A DNA stretch of 64,000 nt, from assembly GCA_036435485.1 (NCBI GenBank), contig CM071596.1, forward strand, positions 16,954,001 to 17,018,000, read 5' to 3'. How positions within the stretch are numbered: the first letter of the stretch is position 1; every line of letters begins with the position of its first letter. The stretch is from Saposhnikovia divaricata (Eukaryota > Streptophyta > Magnoliopsida > Apiales > Apiaceae). This document shows, piece after piece, positions 10,997 to 23,429 of this stretch. Position numbers and translations under genes: made by a program. The notes under the pieces are model-generated. The model had not been told where the DNA came from and did not search any database. It saw only the letters and a list, made by a program, of their open reading frames with translations.

Positions 10997-11703
10997 TTCT
11001 TTTGGGAGAGCACAATCTACAAGTATGGTATCCCTCGAATCCTTGTGACGGATAATGGGGCACAGTTCAACAATGAAGAGTTCAAGAAATATTGTGAGGA
11101 GAATGCCATCGAGCTTCGTTTTACTTCGGTGGCTCATCCTCAAGCTAATGGATAGGCGGAGGTAGCAAACCGTATTACCCTTGATGGACTTAAGAAGAGG
11201 GTCGAACGCTCAAGAAACACTTGGGTGGATGAGTTGCTGCCTATACTCTAGGCATACCGCACCACCTACAAGGTGACGACTGGAGCAACCCCGTTCTTGC
11301 TGGCTTATGAAACCGAGGCAGTTGTGCCCTTGGAGATTTCACATGTGCCTCCACGGGTGGAAGCATTCGAACAAGAGACTAATGAAGAAGGCATGAGACT
11401 TGCCCTTGATTTGATTGATGAGGTTAGGGATGAGGCGAATGCCGGGAATGCAGAGCATCAGAAAAGAGCATCATTCCACTATAACCAGAGGGTTAAGGAG
11501 AGGTTCTTTCGACAAGGTCACCTAGTTTTGAGAAAGATAGAGGCCTCTTGAGTTGGTCAGAAAGGAAAGCTAGCCCCCAATTGGGAAGGGCCATATCGAG
11601 TCAGGAAGACACTAGGACGGGGATCCTATAAGTTGGAGACCTTGGACGGGAATGAGGTGCCCCGTACTTGGCATGCCTTGAACCTCAAGTTTTATTATGT
11701 TTA
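10997..11703 (+). pseudogene. Tat integrase, C-terminal half
   Basis: It continues the integrase after the solo LTR. The second catalytic Asp is in VTDNGAQF (about 11045-11068) and the catalytic Glu in AEVANR, with 35 residues between them, so the DD35E spacing holds. In-frame stops lie just before that Glu (ANG*AEV, TAG at 11152-11154) and at PIL*AYRT (TAG near 11249). A further TGA follows IEAS at 11549-11551. Downstream, WEGPYRV and TWHALNLKFYYV are the conserved C-terminal phrases of this lineage, ending in TAA at about 11702. Confidence 0.87.
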
Positions 11704-12121
11704 AGCTATCCTTGTAAGGACTTATCTTTTTATCTATTTATTAGGAGAAGTAGAAATAAGGTTCGATGAAACCATTACAGAGCATGTTGCTCCTAGTAGG
11801 AAGTAGAATATCTATGTGAGGGTTGAACCCATCTGGTCGACATTCTTTGTCAGCTTATTAATAAAGTTTGTTTTTGCTGAGCTACTTCTTTTGTTTTGTT
11901 ATTTTAAGCACAAAAGACAAATGTTGTACCAATTTACGAGTTTAGTATAAGCCAAGTGGCTAAGTACCAGGAAAACTCCAAGGCATAGCAAACAATAAGC
12001 AAAAGACGAGAATGATGAAACGAAGGAAACTGACTAAATAAATAGTTAAGTTACATAACCCGGAAGGGTAAAAGTTCGGAATAAATAAGGATAAAAACAA
12101 AAGTAAACCACGCAGGGCCAT
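11704..12121. other. Spacer between pol and the antisense gene
   Basis: Non-coding; it serves as the common 3' region of sense pol and of the antisense gene ending at 12122. No ORF or terminator could be assigned. Confidence 0.6.
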
Positions 12122-12823
12122 CTAAATATCTAAGTCATCAATAATATCGTTCCCCTGAGTAAGTGGGGGATCTGTCCCTATAGCAGAATCATCTAACTCC
12201 TCCGCTAAAGGCGAAGAAGGTGGATCCTGAGTAGGCTTGGAGTCCACACCTGCAGCTGTCTCTGTAGCCACCTCCTGAGTGGTGGGCGCAAATCCAGGGA
12301 TAGCAGGAATAGGGAACCTCTCCAGGGACGCGCCCTCAATCTTCCCGCTAAGCTCCTCAATAATCTCTTCCCAGCATTTTTTGAAGGTGGTAGGGAAATT
12401 AGCATCGTACTCCGCATTCATGACATCCTCAAACTCCTTAGAAGCTTTGTAGTCAGCTATGATGTGCTCCCTGTTCTGCTGCACCTCCAACTGCAGCCTC
12501 CTGTTCTTCTCCTTTTCCTCAGCCAACTCCATCCCCACCTCCCTAAAGCGAGCAAAGTTTGCCTCTGAAGAGGCAAAATACCTATCCCTGTCCCTCTCTG
12601 CAACCATAAATCCAGCACGCACTGCCTTAAGGTTGTGGACAGCATCCTGGAGATAAGCATTCATCTGCAAAACAAATGTTGGAATCAACTAAAAAAGCAA
12701 AGGAACAAAAGAAAGAACATGCAACCATAATAAAAGCAAGAGAGAAAAAAGGCTTACTGCAGCAACGGCCTGAGATCCCAGGAGCTCGATCTGCAAGTCA
12801 TTGGAAGACTCAACAATGTGGGT
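12122..12823 (-). pseudogene. Tat antisense gene, last two exons
   Basis: This gene runs against pol, as known for Tat elements (products annotated as putative gypsy-type transposase domain; role unknown). The last exon (12122-12664) encodes about 180 residues rich in charged amino acids and likely coiled coil, from MNAYLQDAVHNLKAV to DDLDI and a TAG. A 93-bp intron (12665-12757) has clean borders, GTAAGC..TTTGCAG. The exon before it (12758-12823) reads THIVESSNDLQIELLG and is cut by the gypsy insertion at 12829. It continues in frame at 19168, once one CCTAT copy is discounted. Without the insertion this would be an open frame. Confidence 0.75.
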
Positions 12824-12828
12824 CCTAT

Positions 12829-15800
12829 TTTAACGCCCCCAAATCCGGGGTCAGTAGATTTGGGCGTCACGCTAACAAACTCAATAATTCTAACAAAAAT
12901 TGGCCATGATGCATTCGTAAATACAACATAAACCTGCTGAATACTAAACTAAAAATCTGAAATCAAAATAAACTGAAATGAAAATAAAAACTCAATCAAA
13001 AGCTCTTTGACCCCAACTCCCAACTAAGGATCTTAGGTTACAGTTCTAGAAACAAGAAAACCCAAAACCAACTTAAATACAACTCTATATACAAAAACTT
13101 TATACAGACTTAAATCACTGGTATAACTTCGAATGGAAGTATACCAGGCCAACTAATCAAATACATACTATAACTACTAAAACTATATATACGCACAACA
13201 AATCAAACTTTAAATCTAAATACCTTGATCCACGTCAGCTTCATAACAGCATCCTGCTTCTTCTTTCCACTTTCTGAATTGCACAAGCTAAGCCTCGCCA
13301 ACTAGTTTACTGAAAAGTTAGATTTTAAAAAAAAAAACAAGTGTGAGCCAAAGAATGCTCAGCAAGTTATATATAGAACTGAACTGGATGAAATAAGAAT
13401 GCAATAATTGCAATTCAAGAAATAGGAACAATAAATATGAGCGAAGGAATGCTCACCACTTTATAATCACTAGTATAATTGAAATCTGGATTCTTAACTT
13501 TAACAGAAGATTAATATCATTTAAAACATTTATAACTCAAAATCATAATTAAATAACTGAGAAGGTTTGTAATACTAGATTCAATACTTTTAATACTTGC
13601 AAAATACTTTAACTATTGCTTTAACAAAATCTCCAAGAATTTCTCAGTTACTCAAATTTCATTCATGTCACTAAGCGTTTACACACCTAGCTGCCTAACC
13701 GGCCTGACAATCATGAGTTTGAATAAATAAGAAGATCTCAATTCATTCTCGGTCCTTACTATCACTGCGCAACAAATGCCACAGCGACCATAATAACCGT
13801 GAATTAGTTTTTCACCGTTCAAAACACTAGTATAATAACTTTCCATTTTTTTTATACTAATAGTATTTATTAACTCAAATCATAACTTTTAACTCAAATC
13901 ATAACTTTATATCCAACATACTTGGAAATGAAAACGTACTTTAACTTAAACATTCTATCATAAGAATATATTTGCATAAAAACAACATTTAATAGAATTG
14001 GAGTTTTCATCATACTCTGGACATTACGGGTGATCAGCCACGTAAAGTCCAGCTAAAAACAATACTCTGGGATCCCTCACTAGGCACTTATTGACATTGG
14101 CCTTTACTACTCTGACCACGAAGCTGGTCCACATTTTTATAAAATTCATCCAATTCCATTAAACTACTTTACTATCAATTAATCTCAGGGAATCCATATA
14201 CATTAAGAACATTATACTAAAACAAGGAATAAGAATGCAATAACAGCAAAAACTTTAACAGAATATTACTGACAATACTTAAGAAAGAATAATACTGGCA
14301 ATAAAACTGAAATTCTGCTTTCCACATGATATATGAATAAAATATATCCTTATCAATAATTTGAAGGAAAGGATACTAGCAATAATGATTTGAAGGGAAA
14401 ACTTTTATTGAATATAAACAAATTTATCTCGCTTGAACGATAAGCGAGGGTTAGTACACTTGCCTCGATTCCAATGCGTCGATTCGCTACTTACTATACT
14501 TCGGTCTTTACTCGCCATGCATTCATTTTCCTTCAATCGTCTCGTCAACACGCTCGCTGGTCCATATCGAATCCCCGCTCTGACTTCGATATCTATCCTG
14601 CATAGGCTGCCTCTTTGCTCTCATATGATTTGTAAAATGAAGACATCCACCCTTAATCCTAACTCAATACACGAAGTTTCCAATTTCCACATATAAACTC
14701 GTTATTCACTTTACATCCGTCCCTCTTTTATAACTTGACAGTCTCTGCACGAGCTCACTCGTCAACTCTAATAAATATTCCATTTCTCCAGATTTCATTT
14801 ACACGAGCACTGGCACTTAGCCGGGCCTCCTACTAATGCCTTCCATATGACCCCACATATATGCAACAAAACATATCCCTTTTTTACACCTTATGCATAC
14901 TTAACCTTGACATCTTAACCAAACTGAAAGCAAGTACTCACTGACTCAAATCATTCTTGAGTTCGCATTATGATCAACCCCACATTTACATCTTTTAAAA
15001 CGAATCCTAATACCATTTTAATTACGTTACTGAGATCCTAACTTAACAAGTTTATTTACCTTATAACCCACTAACGACCACTATCTTGCACATTATACAG
15101 ACACACTGTCAAATAGGCTTCCATTTTAACTATCCTTCCATTTTAACCATCCGTTCCCTTTCCATTTAGTACTAATGTTGAGCCATCCTTAAATATATCC
15201 ATTCCAATCTTAAGTTCTGTCATTACTATACCACCAGCCATTTACCTTTCATTCACCACACTCTATCTGTTTCCGAATATCAATCATTTATATTCTAACT
15301 TCGAACAAGACCAATTGTTCTTTTATTTCTTTACTTCGCCTTCCTTTTATCCCCTGCCTCCCTATCTCTTTCGGACAGTACAAAACCCCATCAACACAAG
15401 ACCACAACCACTAATAAATCACACCAGCACTAACTCACAGCCCATCAATTTATTGACCAACTTAAACTAACAAACCAAAATTATAAACCCGGTAAATTAT
15501 TTAATTCAGAACCTCATATAAACATACACACACACACACACACACATATTGACAGCATCATCAACTACACAACTCCGCCAATTAAACGCAGATTCCGGCA
15601 GCTATGAACCCAAACCAAGATCACTTACAAGTCTCAAACTCGAGTTCTTACGACTACTCCACCCCCAAACTTCATTAATCCCCACAACAATCACAACGCA
15701 AATCAAATTCCAATCCAAATCAATCCCTAGTTAAACCTCTAATGAAACCCATAAACTTCAACACCAACGATTCCTACACTCACACGCGGTTATATTCGCA

Positions 15801-16879
15801 CCCATGCCCACACAGCCGTACACTAGCTCCCTCACCAGCTCACCAACCACCCTACATACGCCACTTACCCACAAATGTACATAAACCAGCCGGGAGGTCT
15901 TCAAAATCCGGCAACCGAAACGAGACTCGACCAACTCAAAATGAACTCATAAATTTGCTGTAAATTCTCAGAATCGAACCCATACGAGAGAAGAACAGCT
16001 AATTTGTAGTGATGATTCAACAGAATCATAAAGACCGACACACACACAACTCGAAAATACAAAGAATCGTAATCACACCCACCTCGAGCATTCACACACG
16101 CACGCAGTAGCTGATTATACACACCCATACCCCCTGTTTTACATGGAGAAGAAAAAGGGGAATGAGGAAAAGAGAGAGAGAGATTCAGTTTAAGAGAGAG
16201 ATAGAAGAATGAAGAAGATTCCCGAACTTGCAAGAACAGAGCAACTGAAAAATGGGGAAATAAGGCTACCGATTTTAGGGATTTAATGAGAAAAGAATAG
16301 TTTGTAATTTCATAATTCCATTTCTAATTAGAATAATTTAAAACACCTAATAAAATGGAAAAATAAATAGGTAATATTTTTGGGAAAAATTTCAATTTAA
16401 TTTTTAAAATGTAGAAAATAAAGTTATCTATCTCCCCATATTTTTAAAATATTTTTAGAATCAAAAATCAATTAAATATGAATTTTGCAAATTTTGATCC
16501 TTTAAATACAATAAAACTCTTAAAATCATTTTAAAATACTCAACCACCCAAATTAATCCACCCAACAATTTTAAAAACTCAATAAATATATAAAGATAAT
16601 TTTACAAAAGATTTCATGATTTTTAAGCCCTCCGATAATTATATAAAGATTTTTGAAGATCAATAATACTTGATTTAAATATTTTTAAAATCACTAAAAA
16701 TACCAATAAAATACTGGGGTACACATTGGCACACATAACTCAATATATACTCATATAAACTCAATACTAAATATCGTTGAATTCCACAACGATATCCTCA
16801 AATCCAATTCTATTCTTTAAATACTAATTAACATAATAAAATAATAATAATAAATCCTAAAATAATCTGGTATCTTACA
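12829..16879 (-). repeat. Complete 4.05-kb LTR of the nested gypsy element
   Basis: It runs between the target duplication and the polypurine tract. At about 4,051 bp it is long for a chromovirus-type LTR, so a further nested piece inside it cannot be excluded. A dinucleotide (AC)n run at 15521-15545 marks where similarity to the other LTR copy begins. CT-rich and AG-rich stretches at 16140-16215 may be a transcribed leader. No ORF with coding character. Confidence 0.75.
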
Positions 16880-17825
16880 TTCTACCCACCTTAAAAGGAT
16901 TCCGTCCTCGGAATCAGGTAAAGAAGGGTTACTGGGGTTTACTCTACCAACTCGGGTTGCATCCGCAACTCTACTAATCTGTACTCTGGATACTTATTTA
17001 CTATACTGGGATCTCTACTGATCTCTCTATATAGAACAACTCTAATCGTAGTACTGTACGTCACGCGTTACTAGTATTCTAAACTCGATTGGCATACGTT
17101 CAAGACTACTCGAGATATTATGATTCATGATATTTGAAGGGAACGATTTCACATCGTAGCAAAGGTTCCACAATTTTAGAATTAATTTATGAGTTTTCAA
17201 ACAAATATTCTTGGAAATGAAAGATTATTGAGTGATCAATATGATCAAATGAACCTTGTTGCGTGCCTTATTCAAGACATGACTAAAGGTAATTAACCTT
17301 CTTGTACTTCACAACACACCAGTGAGGGCGTCCCATCAGACTGCTATCACACAGACAAACAGTCCTTGTGTCCCCTATAAATAGGGTTGTTCACCTCAGT
17401 TGGAGTAAAGAAACATAAAAAGATTCGAACATCGAATTAACAATCAATTGATGAGAAATTCTCAAACATACCCCTGGATTACAACTAAACGGATTCCATG
17501 AGTACTACTTCAGAAGAAAAGGATAATCAGGAAAGAAATGACTGGCACCATACTAAGAAATGATGATCTATCAACAATAGGATTATTCACTGATGAAGAA
17601 ATTTTTAAACTCATATATCAAACTTGACAGGGTTTAGAAATAAAAGAAATAGGCATTATAGCCTCCATCATAACTGGAAATCCAACTTCAGGGAAAGAAA
17701 ATTGTCAAAATAAACTCATCAAAGGAATATTGATTAAAAAAAAAGAAGGTATTGCCAGGGTCTCCACGTACATCTTCTTTGTCGACTCCTACGCTGACTC
17801 GTCATTCGATCTAGACTCTTCTGCT
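16880..17825 (-). other. Internal remnant of the nested gypsy element
   Basis: Starting at the LTR border, the minus strand shows the polypurine tract and the phrase GAGGACGGAATCC, typical of the 3' end of chromovirus pol. The rest has no gypsy ORF. The right half carries a plus-strand TATA box and ORF, listed separately. Confidence 0.6.
17377..17825 (+). pseudogene. Plus-strand promoter-like site and short broken ORF of unknown origin
   Basis: A strong TATA box (CTATAAATAG, about 17377-17386) is followed by a leader and an ATG at 17538. The frame opened there has one TGA (17625-17627) and otherwise stays open to the deletion border near 17825, about 95 codons. Its composition (Lys, Ile and Glu rich, with a GKENCQNKLIKGIL stretch) is unlike LTR DNA. 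I do not recognise the protein. It runs against the host element, so it is either an antisense gene of that element or a piece of something else, for instance an old pararetrovirus-like insertion. That last idea is only suggested by the TATA and leader layout. Confidence 0.35.
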
Positions 17826-19162
17826 ACACACACACACACATATTGACAGCATCATCAACTACACAACTCCGCCAATTAAACGCAGATTCCTGCAGCTATG
17901 AACCCAAACCAAGATCACTTACAAGTCTCAAACTCGAGTTCTTGCGGCTACTCCACCCCCAAACTTCATTAATCCCCACAACAATCACAACCCACATCAA
18001 ATTCCAATCCAAATCAATCCCTAGTTAAACCTCTAATGAAACCCATAAACTTCAACACCAATGATTCCTACACTCACACGCGGTTACATTCGCACCCATG
18101 CCCACACAGCCGTACACTAGCTCCCTCACCAGCTCACCAACCACCCTACATACGCCACTTACCCACCAATGTACATAAACCAACCGGGAGGTCTTCAAAA
18201 TCCGGCAACCGAAACGAGACTCGACCAACTCAAAATGAACTCATAAATTTGCTGTAAATGCTCAGAATCGAACCCGTACGAGAGAAGAACAGCTAATTTG
18301 TAGTGATGATTCAACAGAATCATAAAGACCCACACACGCACAACTCGAAAATACAAAGAATCGTAATCACACCCACCTCAAGCATTCACACACGCACGCA
18401 GTAGCTGATTATACACACCCATACCCCCTGTTTTACATGGAGAAGAAAAAGGGGAATGAGGAAAAGAGAGAAAGAGATTCAGTTTAAGAGAGAGATAGAA
18501 GAATGAAGAAGATTCCCGAACTTGCAAGAACAGAGCAACTGAAAAATGGGGAAATAAGGCTACCGATTTTAGGGATTTAATGAGAAAAGAATAGTTTGTA
18601 ATTTCATAATTCCATTTCTAATTAAAACAATTTAAAACACCTAATAAAAAGGAAAAATAAATAGGTTATATTTTTGGGAAAAATTTCAATTTAATTTTTA
18701 AAATGTAGAAAATAAAGTTATCTATCTCCCCATATTTTTAAAATATTTTTAGAATCAAAAATGAATTAAATATGAATTTTGCAAGTTTTGATCCTTTAAA
18801 TACAATAAAACTCTTAAAATCATTTTAAAATACTCAACCACCAAAATTAATCCACCCAACAATTTTAAAAACTCAATAAATATATAAAGATAATTTTACA
18901 AAGGATTTCATGATTTTTAAGCCCTCCGATAATTAAATAAAATTTTTGAAGATCAATAATACTTGATTTAAATATTTTTAAAATCACTAAAAATACCAAT
19001 AAAATACTGGGGTACACATTGGCACACATAACTCAATATATACTCATATAAACTCAATACTAAATATCGTTGAATTCCACAACGATATCCTCAAATCCAA
19101 TTCTATTCTTTAAATACTAATTAACATAATTAAATAATAATAAAATAATCTGGTATCTTACA
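17826..19162 (-). repeat. Truncated 5' LTR of the nested gypsy element
   Basis: It matches 15538-16879 along its whole length with scattered single-base differences and small indels. It begins (minus strand) TGTAAGATACCAG at the CCTAT duplication and stops at an (AC)n run, where the internal deletion begins. Confidence 0.85.
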
Positions 19163-19167
19163 CCTAT

Positions 19168-19921
19168 CCCGCAGAGTGACCACACTCCTGGACCATTTAG
19201 CTGCGGCCCTAGAGTCGCCCACAGCTGTATCCCTGTTGCATAACCCCCAATCCACAGTGAAAGGGGTGAGATCTTCTTCAACAGGAACAAACCTTTCCTG
19301 AAGAAAGGTAGGAACGCGTTCCACTGCGGGAGTGGTGTCCTCAGTCTTAGGCCTTTTAGCCCTCTCTCTCCCCGTCACTACCCTAGTAGCAGCAACAACT
19401 TCCCTTCTTTTAAAAATGGCCCCTAGGGCTGCCTTAGCTGCAAAATGAAAGCTAAGAGTTAGAAAACAAGTTTGGTATGAAGAAAAAATAGGTAAAGAAT
19501 GGGGATTTCAAGTTATTTACCCTCGGGGCCCAAATCACTAAGCCCATGGGCTTGCAGTGAATCCTCAGAAACCAAATTTGCACAATGATGCAAATTATCA
19601 GACGTTAACAGAGTTATGAAAGCTTCTTCGGCCACACCCAATTTCAACTTTTGATAGGCCCATCAACGGCTTTGCAGAAATTGGGCCGAAAGTAGTTATC
19701 CCAACTATCTCCCTCCAGAAAAATATAAAAACATTCTTTCTTCCAATCAGGAAGAGAATCAGGGGCGGAATCAGAAATGAAATAGGAACGGGCCAAGGAT
19801 CGGTGTTGGATTTTGATTTAACCCGAGTTATCGGGAGAATTGACAAACTTGAACAAGTAACGAAAAACAGAAATATTGGGCTCGAGCCCTTGTTTTCTAC
19901 ATTGGACCATGAAACAGTATA
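19168..19921 (-). pseudogene. Tat antisense gene, middle exons
   Basis: Minus-strand coding remnants joined by an 83-bp intron (19438-19520, borders GTAAAT..TTTTGCAG). Upstream of the intron the frame reads FMVQCRKQGLEPNISVFRYL, then SWDNYFRPNFCKAVDGPIK and GVAEEAFITLLTS. This order is typical of the putative gypsy-type transposase domain found in Tat antisense genes. It has a stop after NSPDNSG near 19814 and a frameshift near 19645. Downstream of the intron, AALGAIFKRREVVAATRV leads into a linker with GRERAKRPKTED and then to the insertion point at 19163. About 70 residues expected between this piece and the first exon at 37532 are missing. Confidence 0.7.
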
Positions 19922-19927
19922 TAAAAT

Positions 19928-21089
19928 GCCATAAACCAAACCAAATCAAACATACCCAGTAAATCCCATACAGAATAGGGTCTGGGGAGGGTAAGATATA
20001 CGCAGACCATGCCCCTACTTCGAAGAGTAGGGAGGCTATTTCCGTGAAGACCCTCGGCTTAGTGCACGACAAGAAAGTGAAAGTTATAGATGTAGAGACA
20101 AACAAGAAATTTAAACCATACCTGAGCCCAAGGGTTACTCCACATGGGACTTACCTTAGAGGCTTTTAGTTTACTCCAAACTTGATGCACTCTATGCTGC
20201 CAAACAAAATAATGTTTTCGCAGAAAAACCCCCTGCAAAATAAAGACCACACGCACTAAAGGACAAGTAGAAAAAGCAAAAGTACTACGCCAAAACTAGC
20301 CGAGAAAAACCCACCCTGAGACTCTCTACTACTGAGCCACTCCCTAACGGTGACTCCACAACTCTGATCTGACGTCTCCAAGATCTCCTATCTAAGGTCA
20401 TGTCCTCATCTAGGTTTAAGGCCTTCATATCTAACCTCAATTACTCCTCCCACGTTCTCCTCGGTCGGCCTCTCCTTCTTACTTCTTCAACCGATATACT
20501 CTCGACTCTCCTTATCGGAGCTGTAGCCTGCCTCTTACGAACGTGGCCAAACCACCTCAATCTCCCTTCCCTAACTTTTGCTGAAATGGATGCGACTTCT
20601 AACTCATTCCAAAAAACCTCATTCGGGATTTTATCCAACATAGTGCGACCACACGACCATCGCAACATTCTCATTTCAGCCGCTTCCAACTTGCTCTCAT
20701 GCACCTTCTTTACAGCCCAACATTAGGAGACATACAGCATCGCAGGTCTAATGGCCGTTCTATAGAATTTACCCTTCAACTTTAAAGGGATTTTCTTGTC
20801 GCACAGCACTCCTGACGCTGCTCTCCACTTTAGCCACCCAGCCTTGATACGGTGAATGACATCATCCTCAATCTCTTCTTCCTTCTGGATGATAGAGCCT
20901 AAATACTTGAATCTATCTGTACGGGGTACACCCTGATCTTCAATCATTATCTCCACCCCTTCCTCATTGGTCTCTCCACTGAAGTTGCACCAGAGATATT
21001 CTGTCTTAGACCGACTCACCCTCAAGCCTTGAGATTCCAAAGTCGATCTCCAATTCTCCAACTTCGCGTTCACCTCCCCCTCGTCTTCT
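19928..21089 (-). pseudogene. RTE-type LINE, 5'-truncated
   Basis: The minus strand encodes the C-terminal part of an RTE-clade reverse transcriptase: WRSTLESQGLRVSRSKTEYL, DRFKYLGSII, then MLRWSCGRTMLDKI, LRWFGHVRKR and RGRPRRTWEE. Stops follow YVS (20723-20725) and TWEE. The 3' part (19930-20060) holds the familiar plant RTE tail block, with GGTCTGCGTATATCTTACCC, ACTGGGTATG and a degenerate (TTGnTT)n end. The endonuclease and catalytic RT core are missing, because the left part is replaced by Copia gag at about 21090. It cannot retrotranspose. The end near 19928 abuts antisense-gene codons. Confidence 0.85.
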
Positions 21090-21595
21090 GGTACATATTC
21101 TTTACCCACCAGAGATAGATTATTCAATAATGTTAGAAATCTATCATACAGATCAGTGAGGCTCTCATCAGATTTTGCATCAAACTGCTCGTACTCTTGA
21201 ATCAACAGAGCCCTTCTGTTTCTTTTGATAGATTCAGTACCCTGGCATTGAGTTTCTAAAGTTTCCCAGATCTCCTTAGCAGTTTTACATGCTATCACTC
21301 TGTTTGACATGATAGCATCAAGGCTATTATGAAGAATGTTCTTCACCTTTGCATCTATGAGTACTTTAGCCTTTTCCTCAGGAGTCCATTCAGCCTTTGT
21401 CTTCTGAACATAGTGCTCAGGTATAGTATCTGTTCTAGCAACCAGTCTCTTAGGTATATATGGACCATCATATATTCGATCGAGATAGTTAGGATCAGTT
21501 GCCTCCAGATACATCAACATCTTTACCCTCCATGTGGGGTATTCAGCCTTTTTGAGAACAGGGATTTTAATACTTTCATACTTGCTTGTCGACAT
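20723..21595 (-). pseudogene. Chimeric ORF: Copia gag N-terminus fused in frame to RTE LINE RT
   Basis: A single open frame of 290 codons with ATG at 21595. Residues 1 to about 168 (MSTSKYESIKIPVLKKAEYP.. to SLVGKEYVPED) are nearly identical to the gag start of the complete Copia element (36974). From there the protein becomes RTE reverse transcriptase (EGEVNAKLENWRSTLES..) and ends at a TAA. The switch lies near 21085-21095, inside a short stretch common to both parents (CTTCTGG). The Copia LTR and primer site sit just upstream, so the ORF has a promoter. Whether it is expressed is unknown; the frame may be open only by chance and youth. The LINE half is cut before the RT end. Confidence 0.8.
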
Positions 21596-23429
21596 CTTAA
21601 GATCGTTTCTGATTGTAATTAATCAGTTTGCTTTGATACCAATTGTTGCCCAGTAATTAACAATTGTAGAAGGGGGGTTGAATACAATTGTATAAGATTT
21701 TCGACTTAAACAAAAATAATAACACAAGTATGAATAAATAACAGCTTTATTAATTCTGATATAAAACTGTTACAAACTCTCTCAAGAAATTCTTATGTTC
21801 TTGAGAGCTGCTAGGTTACAAGATAATTCGTGTAAGCGATTACATAATGTAAAACCTAAACTGTGTTTATATAGTATACACAACTGCACTATCAATTAAA
21901 AGATATATCAAATCAATTACATACGTCTCTTAGTACATATCTTGAATGATAGCTGCGTTCCTATAAATCAAGAACCGACATATCAATCTCCCTTGATTCT
22001 GGACTGATGTATATCCTCGTGTTATCCTGATCATCCTCTAATCCTGATGATAGCCTAATACTGACGGTGCATTACTGATGACGTCAGCATCAGTATCTGA
22101 TCAGTAGTCTAGATCCTGATCATCACTTGAATTAATGTGACGCCCCGATCCCGGGATAACCTCAGAAACTCGACCCGGGGACGCCAAACAAACCAAACGT
22201 CATAATGCATGCTTGCACAACCTTAATTTAAGGAATAACCAAAAGTAGTTACAACATGAACAAGTCTTACGATAAAAGGTTACAACATATTACACGCTTC
22301 TAAACAACTTCAACATAGGCCTACTACAAAAGTATTCTTCTTAGAAATTCTACACACTTCTTATCCAACTTCAGTAGTTCAGATTATAACATCTTTTCCT
22401 TTCCCGAACCTCCTCCAACTTTATTTCCTGTGGAAGTTAGTGACATAAAAGGGTGAGCTCATAGAGCCCAGCAAGCATATATCATACTATTTAACTGAGA
22501 TTTTACAAAACAAGTAACGGAGTTCATCATAACAAATAATTTTTCACATAATTTGAAAATGAGTATTAATACATGATAGATTCACAAGTTCTACTGGTGG
22601 GGATCCCGGCCTGCTAAACAATTGGTTTAGCTTTACTTCCGATTTGGAAGCATCATCATCAATTCACAATATCAATGTAATAATACTCAATTTTCATCAA
22701 CAAATCATCGATATTTCAAAAATTGATTTAATCATTCACAACAGTAAATCAGTACAGTATATACTTACAGTAAACCGCTTCTATTCTTTGCTTCTTCTTT
22801 CTTTTTTCGAATAATTCCCAATATTATCAGATTCGTCTCCCAAAACTATCCAAAATTTACATTATCATTATTAACACATTATTTCTAAAATTACTAAAAT
22901 AAATAAATAATAAACTAGATTAAAAAAAATAGAACGTAAGGTCCGAAGACTTACCAATAGCAAGCTTACTCCTACTTTCCTAATTTATACACTACAACAT
23001 ATTTATATAAGGAAAGGGGAAACCTCATTCCCTTCTACTCGATGTGGTATAACAACCAGCTTGAAAATAATTAGTAACTCAGCATTTCTCAAAACTACAC
23101 TAAACCATACTAAATCCCCGATCAGCATGTCACACCCAATTCATTTTGTTATAAGTAAGGTAAGCTCTGCAATATATACACCCTTACCTCTCTTTCTGTT
23201 ATCGGGGTGGTACAAAAGAAGATTGGTAAAAATAATAAAATGATACTTGGATATAAATCGAACAATCTGATAGCAAGGACTAACTACGAAGGACACACTG
23301 AACCACCTCTATTGTTCCCATTTCCGTTTGTACAAATTTTAGTCAAGTTATACTACATATATTCCCAAGTACTCCCTTTATTTATCAATGTGGGAGTTTG
23401 AGTTCTTCTATTTCCTATAATGACTACTT

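Larger units (their letters stand above)
12829..19162 (-). mobile_element. Deleted Del/Tekay-like gypsy element nested in the antisense gene
   Basis: Flanked by CCTAT on both sides (12824-12828 and 19163-19167), which restores the antisense gene when removed. On the minus strand it reads: 5' LTR start (19162-17826, beginning TGTAAGATACC), a remnant internal region (17825-16880) ending in a polypurine tract (TTTTAAGGTGGGTAGAA), then a complete 3' LTR (16879-12829, ending GGGGGCGTTAAA, where GTTACA is expected). The rest of the 5' LTR and all gag-pol were lost in one deletion whose border falls in an (AC)n run. The shared 1.34 kb of the LTRs differ at only a few percent of sites by eye, so insertion was recent. 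Confidence 0.85.

Noticed and set aside
15549..15963. Two ORFs repeated almost exactly at 17843-18257
   Set aside because: They are duplicated because they lie in the paired LTRs of the nested gypsy element. There is no recognisable domain and no start context; shared identity is due to the LTRs.
20400..20726. Plus-strand ORF of 108 codons
   Set aside because: It is the complement of the RTE LINE reverse transcriptase, whose motifs are clear on the minus strand.
23061..23401. Overlapping plus-strand ORFs of 60-64 codons in the 2.67-kb solo LTR
   Set aside because: No domain, poor start context and AT-driven composition; probably chance.
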